Shown here piece after piece: positions 12,301-23,313 of a stretch of 64,000 bases of DNA (its first letter is position 1; each line of letters opens with the position of its first letter). The notes below the pieces were generated by a model, which was not told the DNA's origin, searched no databases, and saw only the letters and a program-made list of their open reading frames with translations. The stretch is from Klebsormidium nitens (Eukaryota; Streptophyta; Klebsormidiophyceae; Klebsormidiales; Klebsormidiaceae): NCBI GenBank assembly GCA_000708835.1, contig DF236961.1, positions 1 through 64,000 of the forward strand, given 5' to 3'. Made by a program: the position numbers and the translations under genes.

Positions 12301-15300
12301 AGGAGTGCGCGACAACGTAAGGTCACAATTTCTAATCCCCAAAGTGACTTCACCACCCAAGAGCTGCAAGTCATCAGCGGCTTGGCAGCCTGCGGTGCGC
12401 TGACCTGGCGTGTGGTCACGGGTGCGGGCCTCCATGAGCATCTCGAGGCGCTTCTTGCGCAGCGTGGCCGGCATGTTCTTCAGCGGGTCTGCCGGCATCA
12501 TGTCGATGTCCTGCGAACACCAGCACATCACCAACGTGTGACCTTAAAAGCTCACTCGCGTGCACACAGGCAAAAGCTCGACACAAATGTGCTGGGCAGG
12601 AATGGAAGGCTCACAGGGCTCACAAAACCACTCTCGGAACAAGGTACTACTTCCGTTTCATCGAGCAAAGCCCTTCAGCTTTACAAGCAACGAACAAAAC
12701 CCTATAACATTAAAGACACCAAGAGCATGCAGTGAACGTATGCCGTCGAGCCTCCGCCGACGGGGCAGTCCTTTGCAAATTCATTCCCCTAAAGCGCCCA
12801 CCTGCACGATCTCCGACGCCAGCTCGCGCCGGTCGAACTGCACGCGCGAGCGGCCCTTGGCATCGACCGTGAGGATGGCCCCCTCCGCAATTTGGCGCGT
12901 GCGCGGGTGCTTAGCCGTCACGCGCTGCCCCACCGCGAGCGGCGCCGGCAGCTCCGCCGGAACGTCCCCGCCCTGGCCCGCCTCCGCGTATGCCGCGCGG
13001 GCCGCCTCGCGGTATGCCGCCAGCTTCTCGCGCTCCTCGCGCAGAAACACGCTGAGAAGCACCAAGAACGAGGGTAAGCGCATGCAACACTACAGCGTGG
13101 TAAGAGATCGGAACAGGGTGGCTAGGAAGCTGCTCAAACTGCCGTAACTCCGCCTGGAAAGAGAGGAGGAACAACCAAAAGCACAAGATTTGAGCAGTCT
13201 CGTCCAGGTCGACATGCCAAGGGAACGAGACGTGTGGAACCATAAGCGTTGCAAGCCTTGTCGAACGAGAACTTCTTGTCAGACAGTATACACATCTCAC
13301 CACAGGTGCCCGGAGGACCGGTGAGGTCGAGTTCCACTTATGAAGGTCAAGAACATGCGTGATACAGGATTACGCTGTTAGATGCCGAAATCTGAGCAAA
13401 GCTCTGCCCGTACTGCTCGAGAAAGAGCCCCAATATGAGTTGAGAGCAACAGACGGCAACTCATGTGCTGCTTTGACGCATTGCGGGTGGCGGCTATATG
13501 GGCCCGCTATTAAGAATCACCTTCTCCAGCGGCGGAAGGGGTGTAAGAGGGTTACCTGCTGAGCCTGCGGGGGTGGCCAAGGCTGCTCCGTATGACCCCC
13601 CACTCGGTGCGCGTCAGCCGCTTAACGCCCCCTAGGCCGGCATGCTCCAGGTACTCCACAAACTCGTTGCGCGCAAACCAGGGGTAGTCCAACGCGCTGT
13701 AGAACCACTCGTACAGGCACCACCGCCGCACCTGGCCATAATTTATCAGCCCAAGGGTGAGAGAAGCGGAGACAATTGAAAAGTAGACTCGACAAAGCTT
13801 GAGCTTTGTGCTACCTTTCAGGAATTGTGGATTGAAGAGCAGGCCTCCCTAAAGAAGAGACTCAGACAGACTCGGTCTAGGTAAGCCCTTTGCACAATCA
13901 AGGATGGCTGCAGCGTGGGTGCAGCATGATGTCCAAGGCTGTAGTACCGCGCATGGGTCGAGATACGGCCACATTCGCTTGCATCTCTCAACCTTGCTCG
14001 GCTCAACCTGAAAACTAGAGTTATCGACCGCGCCCCTCACCCTGGAGTTGAGGCAGTGCAGCAGGTGCGCCTTGCGGCTGTGCGCGGGCCCCTCGGAGTG
14101 GTCCGTGTGGGAGCAGTGCGCGGGCGGTCGCGGGGGCGGAGGGGACGCGAACGTGAGGGCGCCCAGCCGCTGGCTGGCGGGGCGGGCCGGCTTCTTCTTG
14201 TTGCTGCGACAGGGAGACGAGCGGTAAGTGTGATAAATGGGGCAGAAACGAGCTAGGTGGTTACTAGACCTCGGCAACTATCATCGTACGGACGGCTCAA
14301 CGCCCCGCGCGGCACGAACACAGAGATGCTCACGAACGAACGTACCCACATAGAAGGCCCCGCCACGCTTACTGCCTGGCCAGGTCAGGAATTAGCGATA
14401 CCAACAGCAATGTCTTGATCTTCGTCCCAAACGACTCTCAGGCCCCAAAGGTCCTTACCGCGCCTTGAGCGGAGTGTTCTCCTGCGTGTCGGTGCTGCCG
14501 GCTGGTTGCGCAGCAGGAGCCGGGCTCTTCTGGGCGGGACTCGAGGGAGGGGGACGCGGGCGAGGGCGGGGGCGCGGCTTCTTCTCCACCTCCTTCATCT
14601 CCGGAAGGGGAGGCACCGGAGGCAGCTGCAAAAACGCACGCAGAACCGGCGATTAGGGCGCGAGAAAAAGAAACGAAAAGGCGTTCGGCAGAGGCGAGCT
14701 GTGATGGAAACCGGGGTGAGAGCCGGACACGGCGTTTGTACCATTTCAAGGAAAATTTACAGACAGCAAGGGCTAGTTGTTTCGGCACTGGTTCGCATAG
14801 CAAGGCAGGGGACCTCCAAAGGCGGCCCGCTCACCTTCTCCACGCCCGGCTTGCGCTTGCGCTTCCTCTGCTGCGGGGGGGCTAACGGCGCATCCTCGCT
14901 GCGGCTCGCCGCATCTGCCCCGCTGGCCGCCTTGTCTTTAGCCCCTCCCGGCTTACCCCCCTTGGCTTTGGCCGGACTGCCCCCTGCCGGAGGCGACGAT
15001 CCGGCGGGCTTCGGGCTTGGGGGCGCTTTTGCCGTCGACGGTTTCTCCTTAGGCTTAGCGGGCAAGATGGGCAAGTCAGCCGGGCTGTCTTCGGGGGAGA
15101 CCGCCCGAGGAGGTGGCGCTTTCTCGGGGGTGGCTTTGGGCTTTGCTTTGGGCTTGGGCTTTGCCGGGCTGGGCTTGGGGCAGGGGGGGGTGGCTGCCGG
15201 GCGGAGCTTGGCGGGCGAGGCGGGGGCGCGGGGGGGGTGGCGGGGGGCAGGCGCGACTTGGCGGTGGACTGGGTTTCGGGGTTGAGCAGCGCGGGGGACG

Positions 15301-18300
15301 CCGAAGTGGACGCGTTCGGGGGGGAGTGCAGGCCGTCACCCGCAACGACCACGCTGGAGAGAACGTCCAGGCCACTGGCGGCGCCTGCGAGAGCGAGGGG
15401 CCGTTAGAGAAAGGTTCAAAATACTAAGACTTTGGACAATGCTTGTTGATTCCTCGTAAGTCAGCGGCCTGGCGCCCAGAGGGACTCACAGTAGTGGGAT
15501 TCAGCAGCGGGCGCTGGAGAGCACGTGATACAAGGGCCGTGGTCCAAATTGCTCTGGTGCTTCTTAAGATGTGCTCTCATGAGTTTACCTCTGTTTTCGT
15601 TCGAGGCAGATTTTAGGCATAAGAAGGGGACGCTTTGCTGCAAAAGATTCTCAAGCCTTCGACTATTGTTGCAGAGCTGTCTTTAGAGAGGAAAGAAGGC
15701 CAGGACTACTCTGCCCCATACTCTTTGGATTGACTCATTCCCAACCCAACAAGTTCGTTTGGCCACAGGTTCTCACACATGGCAAGCAGAGCGGAAGCCG
15801 GGCCGCCTGGAAGCAATCCTTCCTATTTTGAACAGCAATCGTGCTTTCTTCCAACAAGCGTCCTCTTCTCTTGAAGCTTCCGCCGCGTTTGCCTCAAACC
15901 AGCTTACCTTGAAAGGCCTCCGGCCCCTTCCGCGGCGTCTTCCTCTGGGGGGTAGCTTGTTTGCTGGTGACGGCCTTGCTGTCTCGCCCCCCCCCGATGA
16001 TGGGCAGGTCGTCGCTGCGCGTGGCCTCCGAACCTGAGTCGGGCTCCGCTGCGCCGTCCCTGCTCCTGCCCCACTCCTCGCTCTTGCGCTTCTTCAGGGG
16101 ACGCCGCTCTGCCTGCAAACACAGACCCGCACCAACGTCGGCATCGGCATGACGAACAGGAGAGACTATCATTTTTACTGGTTAGAGCGTGGGTAGGAAT
16201 GTTGGTTGTTGGCAGACAAGACCGGCAGAAGTATTTCAAAAGCATCGCGTCAGCACAGCATAAGGCGTAATTGCAAAAAGTTTTCTGAAAGATTCCCACA
16301 ATGGAGGTCTATGTGGTGAGCTTTAAAGAATTGTTTAGAGAGCTCTGGCAAGACAAAAATACGCGTGAACACTTTTTTGTAGGCTTGTACGCAGTCAATC
16401 GCTCTTCAGATAAGAAAGACCTTATGGCTCCAGATGACTCTTCCCAAAATTAGGTCGGATGCGAGGATCACATAGGTGAAGGCCCTCTAAGGTAGCAAAC
16501 AACCAGCTGAGGGCCTCAAAAAAGCTGGCATCAGCTTCCTGTGATGGGTTTAGACCTTCCATTTGGGCTCCGCAAGCAGCAGAAAGAGAGACAAACAGCA
16601 CGGCAACCCTGCAGTGCAGCCGACCTGGGGGCTGGCCAGGTCCCTCCGTTTCATGATGGGCACATCCTCCTCCGGCTCTGACTCCACTCGGCCCCGCCCC
16701 GTACCCCCCACTGTTGGCCTCTCTTGCTGTGGGGGGGGCCTTTCCTCATCGCTGGACCTGCCATCGGTCCCCCCTGCGCGCCCACTGCTCGCGTTGTCCT
16801 CCAGCTCGGCCTGGCTGCCCGCCTTCTCCTCCCCGCTACTCACGCTGCGCTGCGCCTGCACCTTGGCCAAAATGTGCGCCTTCTTGCTCAACGCTCCCGG
16901 CTTCCGAACCGGCGCCGCCGGGCCCCCCGCCCCGTCTGCCTTCCTCCCCTTCTTGTTCTCTTGCTCCTCCACAGCCTCCAGCGCCTTCATGATCTGCTTC
17001 AGCCCGCCGTGCTTAGACCCCCCATCCCGCGGGGCCACCTTGCCAGGGGATCCCCCTGCTTTCCCCCTCAGAAGCTGCGCCCGATCCCTGATGGGCGAGC
17101 GCGAGAGGTCCCTGGGACGCAGCTGGCGACTCTCCCCGCTTTGGGGGGGTGAACGGGCGTCCGCTGTAAGGCTGCGCGTGGCGCGGGGGGGCGTGCGCAG
17201 CAGGTCGCCTGAGGGCTGCGGAAGAGGACGTGGGGTGCGCCGCCCGACTGGGACCACTGTGCGGGCGCGCTTGGCGGGGCGGGGAAGCTGCCCCGGGCTC
17301 CTGCAAGATACAGAAGGGCCAAGACTCTAGGGAACGGTTCTGAATTCACATGCCCCTTTCCTCAACTGACCCTCATGCGTGACTACTTGACCTACCTATG
17401 ACTGAGAAACAGTTGCACATAAACAGCTTCCACTACTTTTGGGGTTCGGCAGCGAGGGGAAAACACAGGAGGTAATCAGAGAGATCTGTGATCCACCTGT
17501 TGAGTGCGGAGCTGAGGTGCTAAGCCCAACAAACTTTAGCCCTCTTACTTCATGCTGAACGTGAAGCTCCCGTCTTCATCTTGTTTGGCAGGAGGGGTAA
17601 CCCACCTTGTTGGGGTGCCCCCTGGCGCCCGTCGGGGTGTCGGCTCGGGGGTCCTCTCTCTGCCGCCCGTGCTGCTCTCAGGTTCACTGTCCTCCTGCTG
17701 TGGCAAAACACAAGGTCAGGACACTGAGATGACAATCACAGAAGTTGATGTGCAGTTATCCCCAAGGCAGTGCTTAGAGCTAGGGTTGATTGGAGGAGTA
17801 GAAACAAGCCGACACTTGTGTGCATTAGCAGGTGTCAAAGTTTGCAAACCCTGCATCACCAGACCTGAATAAATGAAAGCCTCCAGCACCTTTGTAGAGA
17901 TTTTGTGCCCACAGGACTGCTAAAAATGAGCTTCCGATCGCGATGAGTGGGCACAATCCCAAGTTTGAGCACGCGCTGTAGTAGGCATAGTGCCCAGGTT
18001 CGAGATTCAAGGATGGGTGGATTTGCACTAAAATCTCCCTACCCTGCGCCCACATGTCTTTCTTCAGATGTGGGGTCCGCACTGATCTACCAATTTCACC
18101 AGAGTGAAGATTATGTTTGTGAGATGGGCAGCTTGCGCATGGAGGGCCCCTCACAAGCGAGTTGAAGTGGTCGGTCATCATGGCGGTCAGGCCCTGCACC
18201 GACTTGGCCCCCTCGGGCAGGGAGAGGTACGTCTTGAAGAGCGTGAACAGCGCCCCGCACTCCTCAGCGCTCCGCGTCTGAACCAGCCCCGCCACGTGCT

Positions 18301-18989
18301 CCCAGGCCGTGCCGTGCTGCTGCTGCCCGTGAAAGAATGCCTCCACCTCAGCGGGGGTCCAGGGGGAGCCCAGCAGGTCTGACATCTTGCGCTTCTGGGG
18401 AACAAGGCAAGGGATGCGGTCATCGGTCAACCGGAGGAGCGGGGCAAGCAAAAGCGAGAGAGGTAAACGACTAGGCGATGGTCTTGAGCATGGCACATCA
18501 TACCAAGCGAAGAATTACCGCTTGTTGACAGCTGTGCATACAAAGGAGATGAAGGTGTGGCTGCCCAGAATTGCGCGGGTCCTCCGTGTCGCAGGACAAA
18601 TGACAATGTCATAGGGTCACACAGGACAAGCGTGTCCTCAGGGAGTTAATCATCACGACTTCACAAGAGCAAACGAACAGGGGCAGAATGATTGCCTTCA
18701 TCATGCCAAGAAAGACCAAAGCGCTGCTACCCCTAAAGTTGCGGACAACTTGCCAGGTGGCCACAACAGAATGAGCATCATCTTACACCAGGCGTTGGCG
18801 ACACCGACTCGTCCAGCATCTTCGATCTGACAGCGTGTCTGCTGGGTTGTGGCAAACAAAGACCCACACATCCAAGGCAGCCACCAGAGCTGCTCATCCT
18901 TTCTGTTGCTTCCTCACCTTGCTCCTTGCCGGAGTGTCCTGAGAAGGGCCATCCAGGCTCTGCCGTTTGTGCTTCCGGGCAGATGCCAT
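9361..18989 (-). CDS. ALY: ALWAYS EARLY / LIN9-type DREAM-complex subunit
   Basis: Homologue of plant ALY and animal LIN9/Mip130, a nuclear chromatin protein of the DREAM/MuvB cell-cycle repressor complex. Eighteen exons: 18918-18989, 18787-18819, 18155-18394, 17606-17697, 16625-17300, 15908-16112, 14835-15384, 14459-14625, 14041-14203, 13556-13731, 12802-13051, 12405-12510, 11827-12044, 11422-11613, 11009-11185, 10481-10723, 9847-10095, 9361-9462. The product is about 1303 residues. Residues 36-115 are a SANT/Myb domain ([10 protein letters not shown], then [19 protein letters not shown]). A long Pro/Lys/Arg-rich linker follows. The DIRP domain is at about 734-791 ([20 protein letters not shown], then [15 protein letters not shown]), followed by a Tudor-like segment ([20 protein letters not shown]). 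The C terminus carries the family signature [19 protein letters not shown] and ends [17 protein letters not shown]. The start ATG opens a basic MASARKHKR segment like plant ALYs. The 33-base second exon and the acceptor of exon 14 are less certain. One apparent frameshift is listed separately. Confidence 0.88.
15230..15237 (-). other. ALY: apparent frameshift at homopolymer in ALY exon 7
   Basis: Exon 14835-15384 is coding in one frame upstream of this point ([17 protein letters not shown]) and in another downstream ([16 protein letters not shown], then [18 protein letters not shown]). The switch fits a run of eight G (eight C in the coding strand). Nine would restore the frame, and only then does the whole 18-exon model close in phase. 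A second eight-base run at 15183-15190 is an alternative site. A sequencing or assembly error is likelier than a real mutation. Confidence 0.6.
17695..17700 (-). promoter_or_regulatory. ALY: tandem NAGNAG splice acceptor of ALY exon 4
   Basis: The coding strand reads CCACAGCAG followed by GAGGAC. Either AG can act as acceptor, so one glutamine residue just after the SANT domain could be optional. This is seen directly; use of both sites is inference. Confidence 0.45.
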
Positions 18990-21172
18990 CTACAGACCGC
19001 CTGGCCCTTAGGCACAATTTGCAACCAATGGCAAGGGGAATTGGTAATGGCAGGACACCGCACAAACGAAACCCTTCCTCAAGCTGTTTCAGCAAGGCAA
19101 GTTCCAACGCCGTTCGCAGAGCTTCAGGGATCCAAACCCCGTCTAAGCAGAAAGGAATTGCCCACGCCCACACCAGGGACTAAAAAGCAGTCATTTACAG
19201 CAAGCTAGGGACTAGATACCTCCGCTAGGTACAAATCCCGCTCATCTTCCTGGGCCACTATAGTCTATTGGCCTCAGGTAGGTACGGTACATAGGTTCTG
19301 AGGTTTGGATTCTGGAAGTGGCGCAAGAACCTGAAGTTGCTGAAGGGAGAAAGTGAATCCGGCTTGCCATCCTTGACATCCTTCTTGACAAAACCTGCTT
19401 AACCTTTGACACAAAGACTCCAGTGCAATCTGCTTCCAGACTATGCAACTTGTATTGTGTTTCTTGAACCTGGCTTTCAATGTCGGCCTGCAGCTGGGCA
19501 AGTCCTTGGACTGCTCATGGCAGAAATTTGATTTGAACGTAGCAAGACTTTGTCCAATACACAGTCACCACGTGGCCTTTGGCGATTCGCAACGCAGAAA
19601 CGGACAGCCCGCCGACAAAATGGTTCCGGCGTTCCGGTTCCGCGTTAGTATCGTGCATGCATGACTTTCCGTCGGAGTTGTCAGACTCAAATTCTCAATT
19701 GTCCCGACTCCCGAGCTAGTCCGACAACAGGTGCACGCTGCGGGGTGTGCACTGTGCACTGTGCACTGCTGGCTTTCAAGTTTGTCCGTTCATACCGTAC
19801 TGTGGCACACTGCGCAGACTTCAGCTGGCAGCTCGCGCGGCAGCCCGGAGCCTCTGGTGACGTCAGAGACAACAGGATCGACTGCAATCGACGGTTGCAA
19901 GTTGTTGCGAGGCGAGAAAGTCGTACGGCTTCCGCTTCTTACGGCACCTACGTCAGCTTTTCGTAAGAGAACAATGACGTAGAGATCATCTCAGCTGACG
20001 TCGAGTATCAGAATCCGATCCTTTTGACGTCAGTTTATGCAGCTGGAGGCTTATGTATGGCTTACAGGAGATTCCTGACGTATTCATACGTCAGGGGACA
20101 GCCCAAGGCCCGGGATCAGATGTTGTGTCCACGTTGCTTATCTTAGTACCACGCATCGGTACACGCTTGGTACCGCTTCAAGTTGCCCGGACTCACTCTG
20201 GAGTCTGCATTTAGAAGTTCAAGACGGTAGCCTGTGGTCCAGAGACGGTACCAGACTCCAGAGTCCAGGGACCCGAATCAGACCGGAATCCAGATCCATG
20301 CACGACTTGTCCTGATGAAGGTAGGTACCTCGTGCATTATTTCCTGTCCACCGATAGCTAGGACTAGGGTTTCAGCTTTTGAACTGGGCGGTGTTCATAC
20401 ACCAGGGACTCGGATGCGGCCGCCCGACCGGTCCGGGTTGATCGCCGATCGTTCAATGGCTCAAGAAGTATTAAATAGCCCACCGGGCCAACGCGCCTCG
20501 CTGGTAGCGAGCATCCCCCCGCCCCTTGCCCTGGGTACCGAGCTGCTTTGTAAGAGCGCCCGGGGCTAGTGGCAGCAGGTACGTACCTTCAATAGTGTAC
20601 CTTCAATAGTGGGCCTAATGCAATTCAAGTTGTAGGTGCCTAGTACCTACGTAAGGTGAATGTCGAAGCCATGGCATGGCAGCAGTACCTGCCCACGTAC
20701 CGGGAGACTGCCAAAACTGGTTCCGTTTCGAACGCTTGTCGAATTGGGCGGTCCGGTCGAAGCACAGGAGGTCGTTCCTTCGCAACCCAGACCGGTTCGA
20801 CGGCGAAGAGCAGCCGGCCCCGGGGGCTGCTTGCAGCACAAGATGCCCGGTTGAAACGTTCGTTGGAAGAGAAACCTGGCCTCAAATACTTGAATGCTGC
20901 GCCAAGAGCAGGCATTCCAACTCTCTCAGATCTGCAGCAACAAGGAAAACTTGGTAAGCAACGAGCTCGCGTTGCCCATGGTGGAATGGCCCCTCTCTCC
21001 TGCAGCAACCGCAGCTACTGGAAGCTTGCAACGCCTGCCTCTTCCTGTGCCTGTGTCACACCACTTCTGCTTGTTCGCCAGGGAACCTCTGCCTCACAAT
21101 GCTCCTTTGACCATTTTTCCCTCCACCTAACGAGTTCCCTGTCTGTTCTGCAGTGTCCCCATCACATCCGCC
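18990..21172. other. divergent intergenic region
   Basis: It lies between the 5' ends of the ALY gene (-) and the ferritin-like gene (+), so it holds both promoters. No further gene is supported. It contains a short array of TGTGCAC-type words near 19746-19768. It also contains an inverted pair around ACTCTGGAGTCTG (about 20194-20265), a 14-base tandem duplication at 20583-20610 and repeated GGTACC/GGTACG words between 20150 and 20650. The 5' leader of the ferritin-like gene probably includes the CT-rich stretch before 21173. Confidence 0.4.
20583..20610. repeat. 14-base tandem duplication
   Basis: GTACCTTCAATAGT occurs twice back to back. It is short, non-coding and without known role. Confidence 0.7.
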
Positions 21173-23313
21173 ATGGCTTCCTTCAAGGTCCTGGTTGCCC
21201 TCCTGGCCCTGGCCGCCGTCGCTGTCTCTGCCCAGAGTGAGTGTCGCCACCACTTTCCATCCTCCTCCTGGTTGCTGTCCATTCCCCCTCTCTTGTACCT
21301 GACCAAAGTTGCTTTTGAGAAGGTGCGGAAAGTGCTTAATCTCCACAGTCGCTTGAACTGGGTTGCTGGCTGTTTTTCATGATGTGCCTTGACAGGCTGC
21401 CTGTAGTCTGACACTTGTCTCTGCTTGTTTGGCTACAGACAGCACTGGCCCCACGGGTGCCCCCATGGGTTCCACGGCTGCTCCCATGGGTTCCACAGCT
21501 GCCCCTGCTGGCAACAGCTCCGCCCCCGCTATCACTGATGCTGACATCCTGCAGTTCGCTCTCAACCTGGAGTACCTCGAGGTCAGTCTCATGTAGCTAA
21601 CAAGCAAAGATAAAAAGGGAGTGTTACCACTGGAGGGCCTAGAACTAAAGGACCCCAAGCACAGTCAAGTCTAACTCTGTGGTGGTTCAAAGGGAGAACA
21701 ATGTGAAGCAAGTACTCGTGCAATGTGTTGCTGAACTTGTCTTGGGTCGAACTGTACAAGCGTGGAGCCAGATCTCCCAAAGGTGTCACATTCCATGTAG
21801 ACACTCTCCGAGATTTTGGCATTGTCTAGTGTCGCATATGTGGTCATCAAGTGAGTTTCACTTTTACTCTAGATTTGACACAGTTCGCACTTTACTAACC
21901 ATCCCCTGTTTTCTCCCTCCCAGGCTGAGTTCTACTCATGGGCTGCCTTCGGCCAGGGTCTCAGCGCCGCCGATGCTGGCAATGGTCCCGCCTCTGTAAG
22001 TCTCCACATTGCATTACATCCAGCCAGAGCTCACTGATGACCTGCATTTGAAGTGGTAGATTTGGAGCCCTACCTTGGCGAAATAGCTTGCTTTACGCTG
22101 GTCGCTGCACCTGCAATTGTGCAGTGGACTTCTGGGAACTGTAGTCTGGGGACTAAATCTGAGGGACTGCAATCTTGAGGACTACTAAATGCTCTCGACA
22201 ATGTCGCATGCACGTTTTCCGGCTATCTTATCGTTGTCTCCTTGGCGTGCAGGTCGGAGGCCAGAAGGCCCTCCTCTCCCCCGCTGTCCAGGCCTATGCC
22301 ACCGAGATTGCTAACGACGAGATCAACCATGTGCGCTTCCTGCGCTCTGCCCTGACCGCTGCTGGCGCCACCCCTGTGGCCCGCCCCCTCATTAACATCG
22401 GGACCGCTTTCGCTGGTGCCGCCAACCTGGCCCTCTCCGCTGCCCTCAACGGCTCCATGCTCTCCCCTGCCTTCTCCCCCTATGGCTCTGACGTTGTCTT
22501 CCTGCACGGTGCCTTCATCTTCGAGGATGTTGGTGTGTCTGCCTACTCTGGTGCTGCCCCCGCCATCACCAACAAGGCTTACCTGGCGGTGAGGAACAAC
22601 TGCTCCTCTCTGTCCTCCTCGCACCTGTAACTCACTCGCACGCGCAGCTTGAGCAATGTTGCAAACTGCTAGTGATGGAAAGGCTGGAGCTTTCTAGCAG
22701 CATCTTGGGTGTTGGAGTCTGGTCCACTTCACCGGATTTTGGTCACTTGATTTGACTTGACTGAGGTTTGGGGCGACTTATTTTGTAGCTTGCTCCATGG
22801 AATGTAGAAAACAGCAGTTGCTTCCTCAGGACATCCTTAAATGGTAATTGCACCTCATGTAGAATAGATAAACTAATGATTTTGGGAATCTGGCTTGGCT
22901 ACACTTTTGCTGCCTGCGCCCCTGCGATATCTGAGGTGGTTACATAAGCATTTTGGTTGTGGGACTCACTCCACCCTCCGCTTGTGCAGCCCGCCGCCGG
23001 CATCCTGGCCGTTGAGGCTTACCACGCCGGTATTGTTCGCCTGGCACTCTCCCAGATTGGCAACCAGTACGTGTTCCCCTATGGTGCCCCCGTGACCACC
23101 ATTGTCAACGCCATCTCTGCGCTCAGGGGTGCCGTTGGCGGCGGCAACGACGTTGGCATTACCCGCAACGGCACTCTCCAGCTGGTGTATGCCACCAACG
23201 ACACCTCCATTGCCTATGCCAGGACCCCCGCCCAGGTGCTGTCCATCGTGTATGGAGGCAACATGACCGGCGGGCTCTTCTTCCCCAACGGTCTGAACGG
23301 AAACATCAAGTAG
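21173..23313 (+). CDS. secreted ferritin-like desiccation-related protein (PCC13-62 type)
   Basis: Five exons: 21173-21236, 21439-21581, 21924-21995, 22253-22588 and 22990-23313, giving 312 residues. The ATG sits in a good context (GCCATGG) and opens a signal peptide ([17 protein letters not shown]), so the product is exported or vacuolar. A short Ala/Pro/Ser linker holds the repeat APMGSTA twice. The rest matches the Ferritin_2 domain of desiccation-related PCC13-62-like proteins. Its four-helix candidates carry likely metal ligands: [25 protein letters not shown] (E..E..H), [11 protein letters not shown] and [14 protein letters not shown]. In plants such proteins accumulate on drying. Whether this one binds iron is not shown. 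Several NxS/T sites (for example NSS in the linker and NGT, NDTS near the C terminus) suit a secreted protein. Confidence 0.85.

Noticed and set aside
14506-15285. Plus-strand open frame of 259 codons, rich in Gly/Arg/Ala
   Set aside because: It is antisense to ALY exons 7 and 8 and to the intron between them. Its composition reflects the GC-rich complementary strand.
16563-17330. Long plus-strand open frame (255 codons) opposite ALY exon 5
   Set aside because: It is the antisense shadow of a GC-rich coding exon. The minus strand has correct phase, splice sites and family similarity along the chain.
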